A stretch of 64,000 nt of DNA, taken from Liolophura sinensis. Lineage: Eukaryota > Mollusca > Polyplacophora > Chitonida > Chitonidae. The stretch covers positions 43,829,682 through 43,893,681 of the forward strand of contig NC_088300.1 of the NCBI RefSeq assembly GCF_032854445.1, in the 5' to 3' direction. Shown here in pieces: positions 1-11,920 of the stretch. The translations under genes and the position numbers were made by a program. Position 1 is the stretch's first letter. Each line of letters opens with the position of its first letter. The notes under the pieces were generated by a model. The model did no database searches. It was given only the letters and a program-made list of their open reading frames with translations, and had not been told where the DNA came from.

Positions 1-1351
1 CCTCAAATCATTTGGAGCTGCCAATGGCGGTCTGGTCCATACATGAGGCAGGGATTTCAAATGAAGTAAACTGGAAAACATGTCAAAGGCGTGATGCGTG
101 GAGCACAGGGTGGCCTGGCTGTGATTGAAGTTCAGCGACCGGTGTTTTATCTACAGTTGACCGTGGGTATACTCGTGGACTCGCTCTTTAGGCAACTTGG
201 ACAATGAAATGTCACGTCTTTCATTTCGCGTAATTGGGAATCCAAAATAGACGATTTTATCTGCTGAGCTGGACAATCACGAAATCACCCACATGAATGA
301 TTCTGATCCAGGAAACATTCTCCGAATACATAAGAAACACAAGCATGTTATGAACTTAAGCAGAGGCTGCCTTCATTACTAGATTGCTGCAGAGTTGAAT
401 ACAAAAGTATAGCCATTACAAGGAATTTGTTAACCTCATATCTGGATCGATTTTATCATCTTTCGCGAAATTTCCTTCATCATCCGGTGGAAATGTTTCC
501 CATTTCTTAAGATCTTTTCAAATAATATTTAATCACCTATGTCAGAAGCACTTAACGATGTTCATATTCAGAGAAATGGTTGATTGATGTCTACTTGCCC
601 TTGAAAACATGCTAATACTATGACGGAGTTATTCCTGGCAAGACTCTTTTACTTGCCCTTACGGGAGCTTCAAATAATGTGGAGAATTAAAGTGGAATCA
701 TGTCTTTGATGTGACCGGTTCTTTAGATGCGGAGTCTAACTATTGTAACTATGACGACAACAGATGTTAGACATACATAATTATGCTAGTAACAATCGAC
801 TCAGCTTGTAAGTACTGGGCACGATCCTGCTACACTTTACAATAAATTGCCTTTCGCTCACATAATATTCATATGTACACAAAGCTGTATTAATATTAGC
901 TTGCCTCGAAACAAATCTTATCATGGAACTTAAATAGACGCCTACTGGTAAATTGACAAACTTGTGTCTTGTTTGGTTCATTCAAGACTATTTTAAGGTC
1001 GGGGAATGTTAAATCTACAGCATTGCAATCGATATGGGACTGGCATTTCATCCATAAATCGCTATGTCAGTCCAATTCAGTGTTACACTATTGTAGACGG
1101 ATAGGAGAAAGTGTAGCGTGTTTAAGACAAAAGACATCTGCATAGTTTATTTAAAATTGCACAATAACCCAGGTTTTACCGGTTTTTGTAAATAATATTC
1201 CCAACAATTACATGGTAACACAGGGAGTTAACATCGCCTTTTTCCCTTTTAGCAAAAACTCGGTGAATCCGTTTTCTCGCAGCATTTGTGTTTTTCTGAT
1301 TCAGAATGCCCGATGTTTAAGTAGAGCGACTCAGTTTAGTGAAAGTGGGCT
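1..1351. other. No gene seen
   Basis: AT-rich sequence with only short open frames on both strands. No repeat, RNA gene or domain was recognised before the inverted-repeat element. Confidence 0.6.
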
Positions 1352-2040
1352 AAGCATCGAAGCCGATAGAGGACATCTCGCTACCTCGCTACCTCGGCCT
1401 GTCTAACACAGGGCGAGACAGCGAGGTAACCAGGTAGCGAAGCGATGTAACGAGGTAATCGGCCTTTGCAAAGGGCGAGGTAGCGAAGTGTGGAGCAGTT
1501 ATAGTCAGTGTCAGGCTGAGGCATACACCGTGTGTAAGTTGGGTTCTTCAGACACCGGGCCGGATGTGATGCCTGTTGAAATCAACACACAATAATTGGT
1601 CATGGATATATTGCATAATAGTCCCAACTGGGTCAGTACTTCTGCTCGGGTAAGGTGAGAAGGGAAGAATTGGAGCGAAAAAAGTTGAGTGGGGGGTACG
1701 CTGGAATAGGATTTTTGTTGGGGTATACATAGTGATCACTTTTCCTTCCATCATTATCCGTCCCATTAACCTTGACTAGGTCATATTTCAGTACTGGTTG
1801 GTGGAAGGAATTTGAAATGCGATTTATTATTTACTGAATACTTCACTGATATTAGTGACTTACACACAGCCTGACACTAAAGTGATTATAATGACTGCTC
1901 CCCACCTCGCTACCTGGCTATCTCGCTGCCTCGTTACCTTGCTACCTCGCTGCCTGGCTGCCTGGCTGCCTGGTGTCTGATCTTGTATTAGAAAGGGCGA
2001 GGTAGCGAGATTTCCTCTATCGGCGTCCACAGCTAAGAGA
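1352..2040. repeat. Inverted-repeat element with gcgaggtagc-type arms
   Basis: A left arm (about 1352-1537) and a right arm (about 1859-2040) are imperfect reverse complements. Shared blocks are GCCGATAGAGGA, then CTCGCTACCTCG, then repeated GCGAGGTAGC/CAGG units, then GGAGCAGT, then AGTGTCAGGCTG and GTGTGTAAG at the inner side. About 320 bases of unrelated sequence lie between the arms. It could be a non-autonomous foldback-like element or two copies of one repeat in opposite orientation. I could not define outer ends or a target-site duplication. The small open frames here are only the repeat read through. Confidence 0.6.
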
Positions 2041-5000
2041 TATTTAGGAAGTAGGAGAACACGGAGGCATGGCGATAGAAAGAAAAGTTCACAAGAGGCT
2101 TGCACACAGGACTACAAGTTATAAATTCCTATTGCGATATTGTAGCACATGCGCAAACGGACATAGATCGATCATACGGTATGACCTATTCTGGACATGC
2201 GTACAAATGCTCACTCGAAACTGTTGGCTTATGGCATAAAGCAATATCGAATTTCCCACGTTTGTCATGGACTGAGTTCAAGGTCGTTGTTTTAAGAATG
2301 TTTTTACGTGTACATTAATTTTGTTTTCTCTTTTATGGTTTTGATGGAATGGTCTATGTACGTATAAGAGAAAGTAACAATAATACTGAAAGCCACTCAA
2401 AGCTAACCGGGTAGATCCTGACATCTATGTCAACAGATCTTGACACTATGGAGAAAGGAACGTGTGGGCGAGGATAAAATGTGACCGTTTTGTTTTGCAC
2501 ATATGCAGGATAACATTAAAGTGATCAGTACATAAGCTGATTAGAGATTTACAAAGGGTTCATTTGCTGTTTAGAACTTTTGTCAGGACCTGACATGCTA
2601 ACAGAGCTAACATGTTTTTCTCTACTTACTTGGCATAATCAGCTAAGTATATGGTGATACGTCTTCCCTGTCAGACCCTGTCATTTTTCCCAGTACAGGA
2701 GAATCTGACCTTGATTCATACGTAAAACGTCTGAAGGTCACGTCTCCAGACAGCCATGTCGTTAATGTAGATCTTAATCACTGTTTAATAGTGTTAACAG
2801 CTGCTGCCAGTCATGTAATTTGTCTGAAAGATGTCTTGTTTACGCCGGTTCCCAGGCGTACATATACTACCCGCCGCCCCCCCCCCCCCCCCCTAAAGAT
2901 GTCGTTAGAACATCCATGTTGGTGGCTCCAGCTGCTGAAATGTTCGCCCACCTGTGGTCCGTATTTATCAAGATAATTAAGACTTAAAACCATAAATTAC
3001 AAGCATTAAAAACGCTAGTGCAGGAATGAACTCAAAAATTGTGGTTGGTATATTGATCTGCTGTATTGAATCAGTGTCCAAATTTTAAACTTTCTAGAGC
3101 AAAACATTTTAATTGTAGCTGTGTTTGAATTTTTGAGTGAAGGCTTTATGTGCTACTTTAATGAAAATGGCATTAATGACAAATTCACTAATAACGAAGG
3201 TAACTACACATATTCATACCAGGAATGTAAACAAAACACACGAATGTGAGCTGTTTCGTTGGCGAAAAACTTGAGCAGAATGTAGCTGAAGTCACCTGCA
3301 GAGCGCGATATGGATCTCGTGACGTCACAAGCAGACAGTTGACCAGAGACAAGAACTCTTCACCTTACGAAATTAACCGCATAGTAGTGACACCTTTAGA
3401 GTTTGACACGGCATAACTCGCCTTACATGACAAAAATACTATAAAATCTATGATATTTCTTTATATTAAAGGGTTGGCTTTCAGGAAAACATCTTTTTAG
3501 AAATGTCATTTTCTCCTGTGTGTTACTTCAGGCCGTTTGAAAAAGACGTATGCGCTGATCAAAACTCCATCCATCAATTGGTTGACACTCGGACCAAAGA
3601 CTATCAATGCTTTCTTAAGTCTACAACGTATATCTGTAACTAGAAGAAGACATACACTTCGCCTCAGGCATTATTTGTTCAATAAGACAGGGTTTAACTC
3701 ATGTCTGTAATTATTGCCGTCATTCGTGTTATGGGAATGTACCGTGCTATGGGATCGTGCCGTCCAATGGGCTCGCTTGGCTTCGGCAATGTCTTTTTTT
3801 TCTGAGGTCTGCGCGTTGTGTAGGTTAACTATTAGCCGTATGTAACGCTTTGGGACCATTGGGCTCAACTTTAACAAATTACTTCACTCCGACGTTTTAT
3901 TTCGCATATATCCTGGTGTAAAGCCACAAACTGATAGAAACAGTTCAAAAGGGTCAGAATGAAAACAAAATCAACTTTTAATGTTGAAAACCGTATGTCG
4001 TTTTCAGGACATCTAAAGTCCCTGGAGTAAGTAAATATGAATCCAGGTGTCATCTTTGAATGAACTTCTGTGGTTTACTTTATAATGACTGACATTCTGA
4101 CTTTCTCATTGTGTAACGTGGGTAAAAATGTACTAAATCTTATCACTGTATTAAATTAATTATTGAACTTAGGACTGAAGCAGATTTTTAAAGGTGGAAA
4201 TTCAACCTTAGTTTTTTGGAATATTATATGTTATATTAGATCTTCCTTTGAAGATCAATTGCTATATGTTATTCAACAGCGTCATCATGTCGAAGTTTAA
4301 ATGGCACCCACATTAGTGTAGGGACGAGCATAGTCTCTTGATGCAAGGGGCTCCAATTCTTAGCTAGAAACTGTTGAAGTCCATGTGTGAAATACGTGTA
4401 ACTAAGAAGGTCAACATATCTTTCTGTTTTCATTTAAAACAGATCTTATAACAAAAACAGTAATAGTTGCTGAAATCGCCTCAATACCTCAAAAAAAAAG
4501 AGAATATGGAATCCATCGGGTACCTTAGATTGCAAATTATCTGACCATGATTGATGTATCCGTCATCGTTACGCTGAATGCCTGCTTGGAAGGCAACCGT
4601 GACCGAAATAACATAGTAGCATATCTCTTGAGGTCAGAGATCTTGTCCACTGACTTATGAAACTGTTTATGCCTTCGCATATCTGTTTTAATGGCGTTCC
4701 TTTATCATACACCGGTCAAGTGTAAATTGAAATTTTATAGCAAATTACGTTTATGATGGATGACAAATTCGCGGATGTATGCATACCTTTGTGTTGAGGG
4801 CTTATCTTTGACAGATGTACGCCGCACCCAACAAACCCAGGCCAACGATAGAGATTACTTCTTTGTTGCTTTTGAAATGAATTAATAGCCAACACTATTT
4901 TTCTTCTCGCGCGCCCGCACGATCCATTTAGCCTGTTAAACCTTTGATGAAAATAACCTTTCAAGAGCTTCTGTCGTGTAAGGACTTAACGAGTGAAGCG

Positions 5001-6384
5001 AGTTTAGCACAGAAGGTAATTAGATGATGCCTGTATACTTCAGTCATGAAAAACTGTCAATAATCTTCTCTGTTTGGGCATATTGTTGGAAATCAGCAAA
5101 GTTTGCGAGGCCATAACGAAACGATATCTGGTATCACGTACGCCACATACGATGGTACCATGTATACCACACCCGGGGTTTTGATTGAGCTTGGGTGCCA
5201 CAAAGCTTAGAGATTCATGTTCTCCCAATGTTAGCATACGGACACGGAGATGATTTTGGGGTTATGCCTGACTTTAGTCAAAATTTTATAGTGGGATCAG
5301 TTCGTCTTTACACATCACATATCGTGTATCCTGATTACTTATACATATAAACGTGTAAAATAAATTTCAGATCTTCACTATAGGTCAAAAGTGACTGTGG
5401 AATAAGTCCCAGGGCAACAGGATCGACCTGCTACTGGTTATACTCTGACTGGGTATATTGTCTCCGGACTGGCGTGCCATTGTAAATACGTCTAGTCTTG
5501 TTGGACTGGTCTGCTGCAACGAGACAACCTGATGAAGCTGAAATCGAGGACAAACTGACGCATGCATGAAGTGTATGAATACTGCAATACTTTAAAATCT
5601 CTGCATAGCGTGGTATAATTGATATTCACAGCATGTTATTTTCCTAATGTCAAGCTTACTATGCCAGATGCGTTTAGACAACTCTTGGCGGCACGAACAA
5701 ACCAACATCATCTACGGGCGTGCATGTATTCATGAGGTAGACAGCTTTTGAATAATAAAGAAACCTCTTTGCGATCACAACATTACCACCGCGCTACCAT
5801 AGCGGATCGTCTAACGGTCCCCTGTGAAAATATGGCCGCGATTTGTACCCCAGATTCAAATTTGGATACTATCTTCTAAATACAGTGTAATGATCCGATC
5901 ACAGTATAAGGCAGCAGTGGCACCTGTGCTACCACAACAACGAAATGGCGAACGATTTGTTTCTTTTCAGGAGTTGTCAGATCTTGCAACCCTGGTTTCA
6001 CGTGAACCTTAAACTACAGTGTAATGATCGGCAGCTTGATGAATGAACAAATGATTGTGGTTTCTATGAAGTCCGATTAAAGCCATCATAATACTGTTGT
6101 AGCATCGTCCGACAATAATACGAAGCCACGAGACGATGACTAGAAGTGGTAGCATGATGAGTCGGAGTGATGGGACGATGATGCGAATAGATATGACCAT
6201 GTTCTAATGTACCATAATGCCAAACTATGGCAAGATGTTAATGGCTTCGTGTCTTCGTCCTAACGCTTCGTGCTTCCGAAGATTTTTTCACCAAAAATTC
6301 ACAAGGGCCGGTATATTTGCTTTGTCGAACTGTGTTAAAGTAAGGTTTTTTCATCGAAAAAGTATTTTCATCGAAAAGCATGTG
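2041..6384. other. No gene seen
   Basis: Apart from the C tract at 2877-2894 and a decayed 21-bp-like motif near 6130-6190, I recognise nothing. Frames under 85 codons lack coding features. Confidence 0.55.
2877..2894. repeat. Homopolymer tract of 18 C
   Basis: An uninterrupted run of 18 C on the plus strand, preceded by CCGCCG. The opposite strand is a long G run, so it could form G-quadruplex-like structures and is prone to length error in sequencing. Confidence 0.9.
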
Positions 6385-6531
6385 CGATGGTACAAAGCGA
6401 TGAGACGATGGTACAAAGCGATGACACAATGGCACAAAGCGATGACACAATTGTACAAATCGATGACACGATGGTACAGAGCGAAGAAACAAAGGCACGA
6501 AACGGTGGGACGATGGTAGGAAGTGAAGGTC
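6385..6531. repeat. 21-bp minisatellite, seven units
   Basis: Seven back-to-back units of 21 bases start at 6385, 6406, 6427, 6448, 6469, 6490 and 6511, each opening with a variant of CGATGGTACAAAGCGATGA. Because 21 is a multiple of three, the array stays open in several frames on both strands, which explains four overlapping small open frames here that I do not regard as genes. Looser copies of the same motif (ACGATGA, GGGACGATG) occur at about 6130-6190, suggesting a decayed left extension. Confidence 0.9.
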
Positions 6532-6706
6532 ATCATGCCATCTGTCAGTATCTTGATCTTATCGCTTCGTGCCTGCGGGCTATTGCCCAGTCACTACGCA
6601 CTATCGTCAGTGGATAATACAATGTTGGTACGATGTCGGTCTTAACCGGCCTCCAAAGGTTTCATACATGATTTACAATGTGCAAGTGACGAGAGAGTTA
6701 ACACCA

Positions 6707-6712
6707 TTTAAT
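6707..6712 (-). promoter_or_regulatory. Possible ATTAAA polyadenylation signal for the GPCR gene
   Basis: The minus strand reads ATTAAA here, about 730 bases past the GPCR stop codon. I saw no AATAAA nearer to the stop. This hexamer is the commonest variant signal in animals, but it is frequent by chance in AT-rich DNA, so the assignment is only a suggestion. Confidence 0.2.
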
Positions 6713-7444
6713 CTGGCGTGTAGTTTATATTGAAAGGTCTAATCGCCAGATCAGTTTAACCAGTGTCTCATGGCATAGTTTCGGGAAAGAGAGACCCTTA
6801 ACAACTGCTGACAAACACGAATGTCCATTGGCTAAAGTCATAGGACAACATTTGAAGAATTTGCGTTGCGAGTTCAGAGCATTTAAGGAACAGTCATGAA
6901 GAATTTATACCTATACAGTATGAAGAAGCGAGCGTGTGAAGCGCATGAGTCTGAACTCTGACGTTACGCCACAATCGTTCTAATTCCGCTTATTATTTAT
7001 ATAGTTACTTAAACAGATACATTAATTTTTAAGCAATATGTTTTCAATCTAAAGAGATGGACACTTTGAAATATCTCATTTGTTCAAATTTTGACAGCAT
7101 CCGCGTGATTAAATAACAGAGGTTAAGGAGCAAATAATTTATATTTTCCTTTCACAAAGATTTAAGTTCTTCGAAAAGAAATTATAAACTTTGCTCTAAC
7201 AAACAATAATTAACACAAGAGAAAAGATGATTGATTTAAACAGCAACTTGTAAATTTTTATAAAAAGATACGGATCTGCGAGGGGCGAGTTTGTTAATAT
7301 CCAAGGAACATGGCATTATCGATAATATATATGACGCGGGATATAAATCCCAAGCGATGTGACCATTTTAACTTAAGTCAAATAAGAGAGCAAAAATCAC
7401 GGAACTTCCGCTGTAAGCAAGATGATGTAATGAGACGCTAAAGT

Positions 7445-8875
7445 CTAAATAGAGGTAACGTTTTCACCTCCATTATCCAACCCCTCCTGAGATCGATGGA
7501 GTCCGACTGACACGGTGTCTTTAGCAGTGAAACGAACTCTGAGTCGGTATCCGTTTTTGTTTTCCTCGATAATAGAGTTCTGAGTTCGTGAACGACCTTC
7601 GTAGGAGCCACTGCTGGAGGAGGATTGCTCCCGACATCTGGCGGACAACCGCTTAGCCGTCTGAACACAGGTATAATCCTCAGTCATTGACATACACTCT
7701 GACATTGTCGCTCCCCGGCTATTGTACTTTGTTATCAGGGCTAAACGCTGTGGACAGAACACTTCCATCAAACCCCGCTTCAGCTTTATATTGAAAAACC
7801 CATACCATAAAGGGTTTAGCGCGCTCTGGAGTAAAGCGGCCGTCTCAGCGAATACAATCACAGACTCGGGGATTTTGTACGTATATTCGCTGTATATGAT
7901 GATTAATGTTGTCACAAAGTATGGTGTCCAGCAAGCTATAAAGCTCAGGATGATGGCCAGAGTCATTTTAATGGTTTTGATTTTGGCTCTGGGAATGGCC
8001 CTTTTATCAGAGATAGAGCGCCTCAAGGGCACGCTATTATCAGAGGTCACGCTGACCTCCTTACCTTGACCCCAAACAACCAAGACGACGTTGATATAAC
8101 AATAGGATATTAACACGGCAGGAATAGCCAGAATATAAATGGCCAGCCAAGTAAAATATAACTTTCGCTGCCACCAGGCCGTGTAGCCTTTACTTAAGCA
8201 CTTGTATTGGATTTTACCATCCGGGTGTACGCCCGTCTTTGTTTGTATAAATATAAATAACTGTGGAATGGCAAAGAGAAAGGCGAGGACCCAGGCCACA
8301 GCGATCATCTTGCGAGCCCGACTGATGGTTGTTGCAAAGCGAAGAGGTTTACATATGGCCATGAAACGATCAAAACTCATGGCGGTTAAAATGAAGGTGG
8401 TACTGGCTAGGGTGACGATTTGGAAGTAGGTGATGATTTTACATGCAGCCGCTCCTAACACCCATTCTCCGAAAGCAACGAACAGAATTTCCGACGTCAT
8501 TGTAAAACAACAAACAGCTAAGTCTCCGATGGCTAAGTTGATAATAAATATGTTGACACGACTGTGGCGTTTTCGGTATTTGCTGCAAGACAGTACAATA
8601 AGAATGAAGACATTTCCAAAAACAGTAATGAGCATTATAACAGATAAGGTTGCCACTCGTTGTATAACAGCAGGTGTCCAGATTTCTCCGTACGGCACAA
8701 ATCCTTCTTCCTGTCCCGAGGCATTACCAGGGTTAATCACTTCGTAGCAGCTCGCCTTGGTTTCAGAAACCGAGAAGTTGCCAGTGCATGGCAGCTGGTC
8801 CGTGGATTTCCAGGAATTGTTCTCAAAACGGAACACATCCGGTGAGGAGAACTCGACACCGAGGGGCTGTGACAT
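7445..8875 (-). CDS. Rhodopsin-class (class A) neuropeptide-type GPCR, vasopressin/NPS/CCAP/GnRH receptor-like
   Basis: A complete 476-residue open frame that is a seven-transmembrane plasma-membrane receptor; a peptide ligand coupling to G proteins is inferred from family. Visible landmarks: N-glycosylation sequons at N19/N20, N33 and N51; TM1 about 71-95 with G87-N88; TM2 107-131 with LAIGD (D118); C145 at the top of TM3, pairing with C226 in loop 2; D169-R170-F171 in place of the usual DRY; W195 in TM4; P252 in TM5; CWTP at 315-318 in TM6; N354-P355-L-W-Y358 in TM7. The stretch AKIKTIKMTLAIILSF (297-312) leading into CWTPYFV is typical of the vasopressin/oxytocin, NPS/CCAP and GnRH receptor group. 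The cytoplasmic tail carries C374, a serine run at 418-422 and a final VTSI, a class I PDZ-ligand pattern. The start is secure: an in-frame TGA lies two codons upstream, G is at -3, and stop TAG is at 7445-7447. There is no intron in the coding part. The exact subfamily and ligand are not resolved. Confidence 0.95.
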   Translation of the reverse strand: MSQPLGVEFSSPDVFRFENNSWKSTDQLPCTGNFSVSETKASCYEVINPGNASGQEEGFVPYGEIWTPAVIQRVATLSVIMLITVFGNVFILIVLSCSKYRKRHSRVNIFIINLAIGDLAVCCFTMTSEILFVAFGEWVLGAAACKIITYFQIVTLASTTFILTAMSFDRFMAICKPLRFATTISRARKMIAVAWVLAFLFAIPQLFIFIQTKTGVHPDGKIQYKCLSKGYTAWWQRKLYFTWLAIYILAIPAVLISYCYINVVLVVWGQGKEVSVTSDNSVPLRRSISDKRAIPRAKIKTIKMTLAIILSFIACWTPYFVTTLIIIYSEYTYKIPESVIVFAETAALLQSALNPLWYGFFNIKLKRGLMEVFCPQRLALITKYNSRGATMSECMSMTEDYTCVQTAKRLSARCREQSSSSSGSYEGRSRTQNSIIEENKNGYRLRVRFTAKDTVSVGLHRSQEGLDNGGENVTSI

Positions 8876-8938
8876 TGCTCAGGTCGGCTCGCTCTTCAGT
8901 CCGCACCTAGTTATCGCCACTCTCAATTGATATCTCTG
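8876..8938 (-). other. 5' UTR part of the GPCR exon with 3' splice acceptor
   Basis: Read on the minus strand, the bases before the GPCR ATG contain stops in frame, including TGA two codons upstream. At 8936-8938 there is a CAG preceded by TTTGATTG and a moderately pyrimidine-rich run, which fits a 3' splice site. If used, the coding exon begins at 8935 with about 60 bases of UTR, and one or more non-coding exons lie at higher coordinates. I could not place the upstream exon or the promoter. Confidence 0.55.
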
Positions 8939-10107
8939 CAATCAAAGTAGAGAAAACATCAGGTTAGCTTACATTTATTGTACCCTCCAGCTAACCAAGC
9001 ATCGACCTTAAATTAACCCTGAAATAAAAATGAAGTGAAAAAATGTACTGACTTTATATATGGGAGAATGCGAAATGGCTTGGGGTCAATCAATGAGAAG
9101 TATTACGCATCAATGAGCTTCGAAAGTCCTCACGGTGACTGGGCAATGTCCTTGATTTGAAATCCAATAGATAGTAAATGTTCGATCCATCGTAACAGCT
9201 CAAAGCATTTTTCTCCGTGAAGTGTGCTTTCCAGATAACTTACTACTTACAAAGAGGAAATGGTCTTGTTGATATGCTCTAGACAGAAGCTTATTTGGCA
9301 CGTCGCCGTTTCTCATTTCCCAGATGAATTATTGATTTTAACCACTTTACAGGTGTTTGCTGGACAGTCGGAGGAAGATTGATTAGGTGCCAGAGTCACT
9401 TCGCAGGTGGCTGAGGGCTTTAAGACCAAGCTCTTTGATCGACGCTTAACACCTCATCGGAAGTAAAACTTTAGCGTTCCAGGATTCCTCACACAGTCTA
9501 GTTAGCTATGCATGCTTACATGAAGACGAAATACACCTAACAAACGCTGCTCTATAGGGTACCATGCCGTACCATAAATATACAATGCTTTAAGATTGAA
9601 ATCCGAATTTTTTGAACTTACAAAATAATAGAAATAAAGCACATGGGTGAAATGTCCACCGATGACAGTCAATATAGACAGCTACCGACAGTGTTTGAGC
9701 AAATGTCTTGCTATGCTACAAACTGAAAAAAAGTGGTGAAATAAGAATCATACGGGACAGTTATGGAGAAGAACGACGTAGTTTGCACACTCCATGCTGT
9801 CAGCGGCATTTCACCCAAGTGTTTTTTGCTCTTTGCACTGTACGCAACTCGGGAGCGTATGTTGTAACTTTCCGGAATCTTGTCAGAATGATACTCTCTC
9901 CATAAATTTTAAGATATCGAAGGAGAAAAGAGACTGTCAAAAGATCGACGTGGTGGGGCTTTTAGATTACTGATCAACTCGAGCGGCTAGTTACGATCGG
10001 TACTCACGCCAGAACAACCACCACGTTTTATGTATGTTACATGCTACTTAAACAAAATTGCCAATTAAAATGGCTCGTCCTGTGTTATCCTTGGTAGAAC
10101 AAGGATG
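8939..10107. other. Probable 5' intron or upstream region of the GPCR gene
   Basis: If the acceptor at 8936-8938 is used, this stretch is intron and the first exon lies further right. No first exon, TATA box or other gene could be picked out by eye. Confidence 0.4.
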
Positions 10108-10225
10108 GTGGTCCTCGTTGCTTAAGTCAGTTAAAGAGTTGTTCTCTGTAGAGCTGATCCGTCTTTAAGGCCGCAAGTTCAAATCCAGCTCTCTCTGGTT
10201 CCGCTTAAAGTAAGGAGGTTTGTAC
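10108..10225 (+). mobile_element. tRNA-derived SINE, 5' head fragment
   Basis: A box B-like GTTCAAATCCA is at 10177-10187, followed by CTCTCTGGTTCCGC, which parallels the region after box B in the better SINE copies of this window. Before it, GTTGCTTAAGTCAGTTAAAG resembles a decayed box A. No tail is seen, so this is a diverged, truncated copy. Confidence 0.45.
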
Positions 10226-11906
10226 CTAGCGCCGAGGTTGCGATTTACTATGGGAACTATTACCCGCGTCATATACAATCCAGAATATCTGGGCGGAAAA
10301 TGTTAAAAAGGATTTAAATAAAGAAGTAAAAACAGATTTGTGTTTTGTCTTTGCGATATTAGCACCAGTCGTATGCTGCATGTGGGATGTCACACCTAGC
10401 CAAAGCTCTACAGAGATAAGACCAACGGGTCCACAGAAAGCTATATCTGGACGACTGATAAGCATACACTTTATTAAAAGGAAGACTGTGAGGTGTGGAA
10501 TCTGTTTTCTGCCAATGAAGACAGTGAGGTACAAGAGCATAACTACAGAAATGCCATGAGGATGTCAAGCCACAACCTCACATCAGGGAAATCCCCGACA
10601 ACACTGGCTAAGCGGCTTGCCTTTAATCACTTAGGGTTGCAGAAAATATAAGTACATTTATCGATTTACATACACCATCTGGCGCCAAAATAGTCTGCGA
10701 AAGATACGAAAGAACTTGATCAATCAAAATTGCGCTGTGCTGAATAAAAATTGGGTTTGTACTATCTGTGCAGAGAGCTGACAGATATTGACAGCTTGAC
10801 ACCATGGGATAGTCTGTTGCCGAGCCTAATTTCTAGATTGCTTGCGACTTTCTTAATGTTTGAACAAGACTGAGCTCTTTTGTACTGCAAGGGTTACAAT
10901 ATTACAATAGTGGACAGAGCTGTAATAAGTCAACTACTAAATGCATTGCCATTGTTAATACCCAGCTGTATCATCTGCTGGACACACGCCTTTGGATATT
11001 ACTTACCCCTACATGAGAAATGCTCGAGGTTTCAAAATCAGTGACTTCTGGTGGGGCTAGGTTTCTTGGGGGACGGTGTATGAAAAACGGTACACCGAGC
11101 AAACGCCATTGGTGCGAAAACTAGATGCAAAGCCCACCTTCTGTGACCTGAAAGCAAAAACCTACGCTCCAGTCGCGAATTTTATTGTATTTATCTGCTT
11201 ACCTGCTGAGCTCAGATCATTGCTCTAACAGTTATATGCATGCTACAAATTAACCACTGTCGTGAATAGCTTGAATAGATCCCTGAACGTAAATATATCA
11301 ACGATACCTCAGCGGTTATGAGTGACCAGATATCAATCTTAGCTCAGTGGCTTGGTTTAGATCTCTTTGCCATTCGTTTGTTGTGTGTATATATATATAT
11401 GTATATATTAAACCCTGACCCAGATCATAAATTCCCGTAAGGCTTTTCCTACACATGTTTCAAAGGCTACAAACATGGCTTACGTCATTTACCGGGAGGC
11501 TAAAGAACCAGCTAAAGATAAAATCTGGCCTGCTGTCAAGCCCATGACAGAAGCCCGCGGTAGTTGCTGGATAGTACTATCCAAGGATTTTGATCACAAG
11601 ACCCAATTAGTCCCGTTAAGCCTCCCAGACTGATTAACCAGATAAAAAATACCATGACCCGGATTGCACACGGCAGTGTGCATTGTCACCAATGTTTGCA
11701 TCCTGCAAATACCTCGCACCGATCTCTTTGAAGTACAGGACATGACTTAGGAGGCAACAAAGACTATCAAACTAGAAATTAACGAGGAGTCCAAGGGCGT
11801 TTCACAAGGCGATAACAACAAATATCACGCCAGAAATTAGATTAGAAGCATCCAAAACTTTTCCGCTGAGAAAGGTTTTAAAACATAAGAAGCTTAAGAG
11901 CTAAAT

Positions 11907-11920
11907 ATCACGACTTTGTT
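11907..11920. repeat. Target-site duplication, left copy
   Basis: ATCACGACTTTGTT immediately before the SINE head, identical to 12158-12171 after its tail. Confidence 0.9.

Noticed and set aside
6217-6617. Overlapping frames rich in His-Arg-Phe-Val or Trp-Tyr-Lys-Ala repeats
   Set aside because: They result from the 21-bp array staying open in several frames on both strands.
7722-8845. Plus-strand open frames opposite the GPCR (7722-8069, 8202-8429, 8430-8747, 8660-8845)
   Set aside because: They are antisense shadows of the receptor coding sequence with no features of their own.
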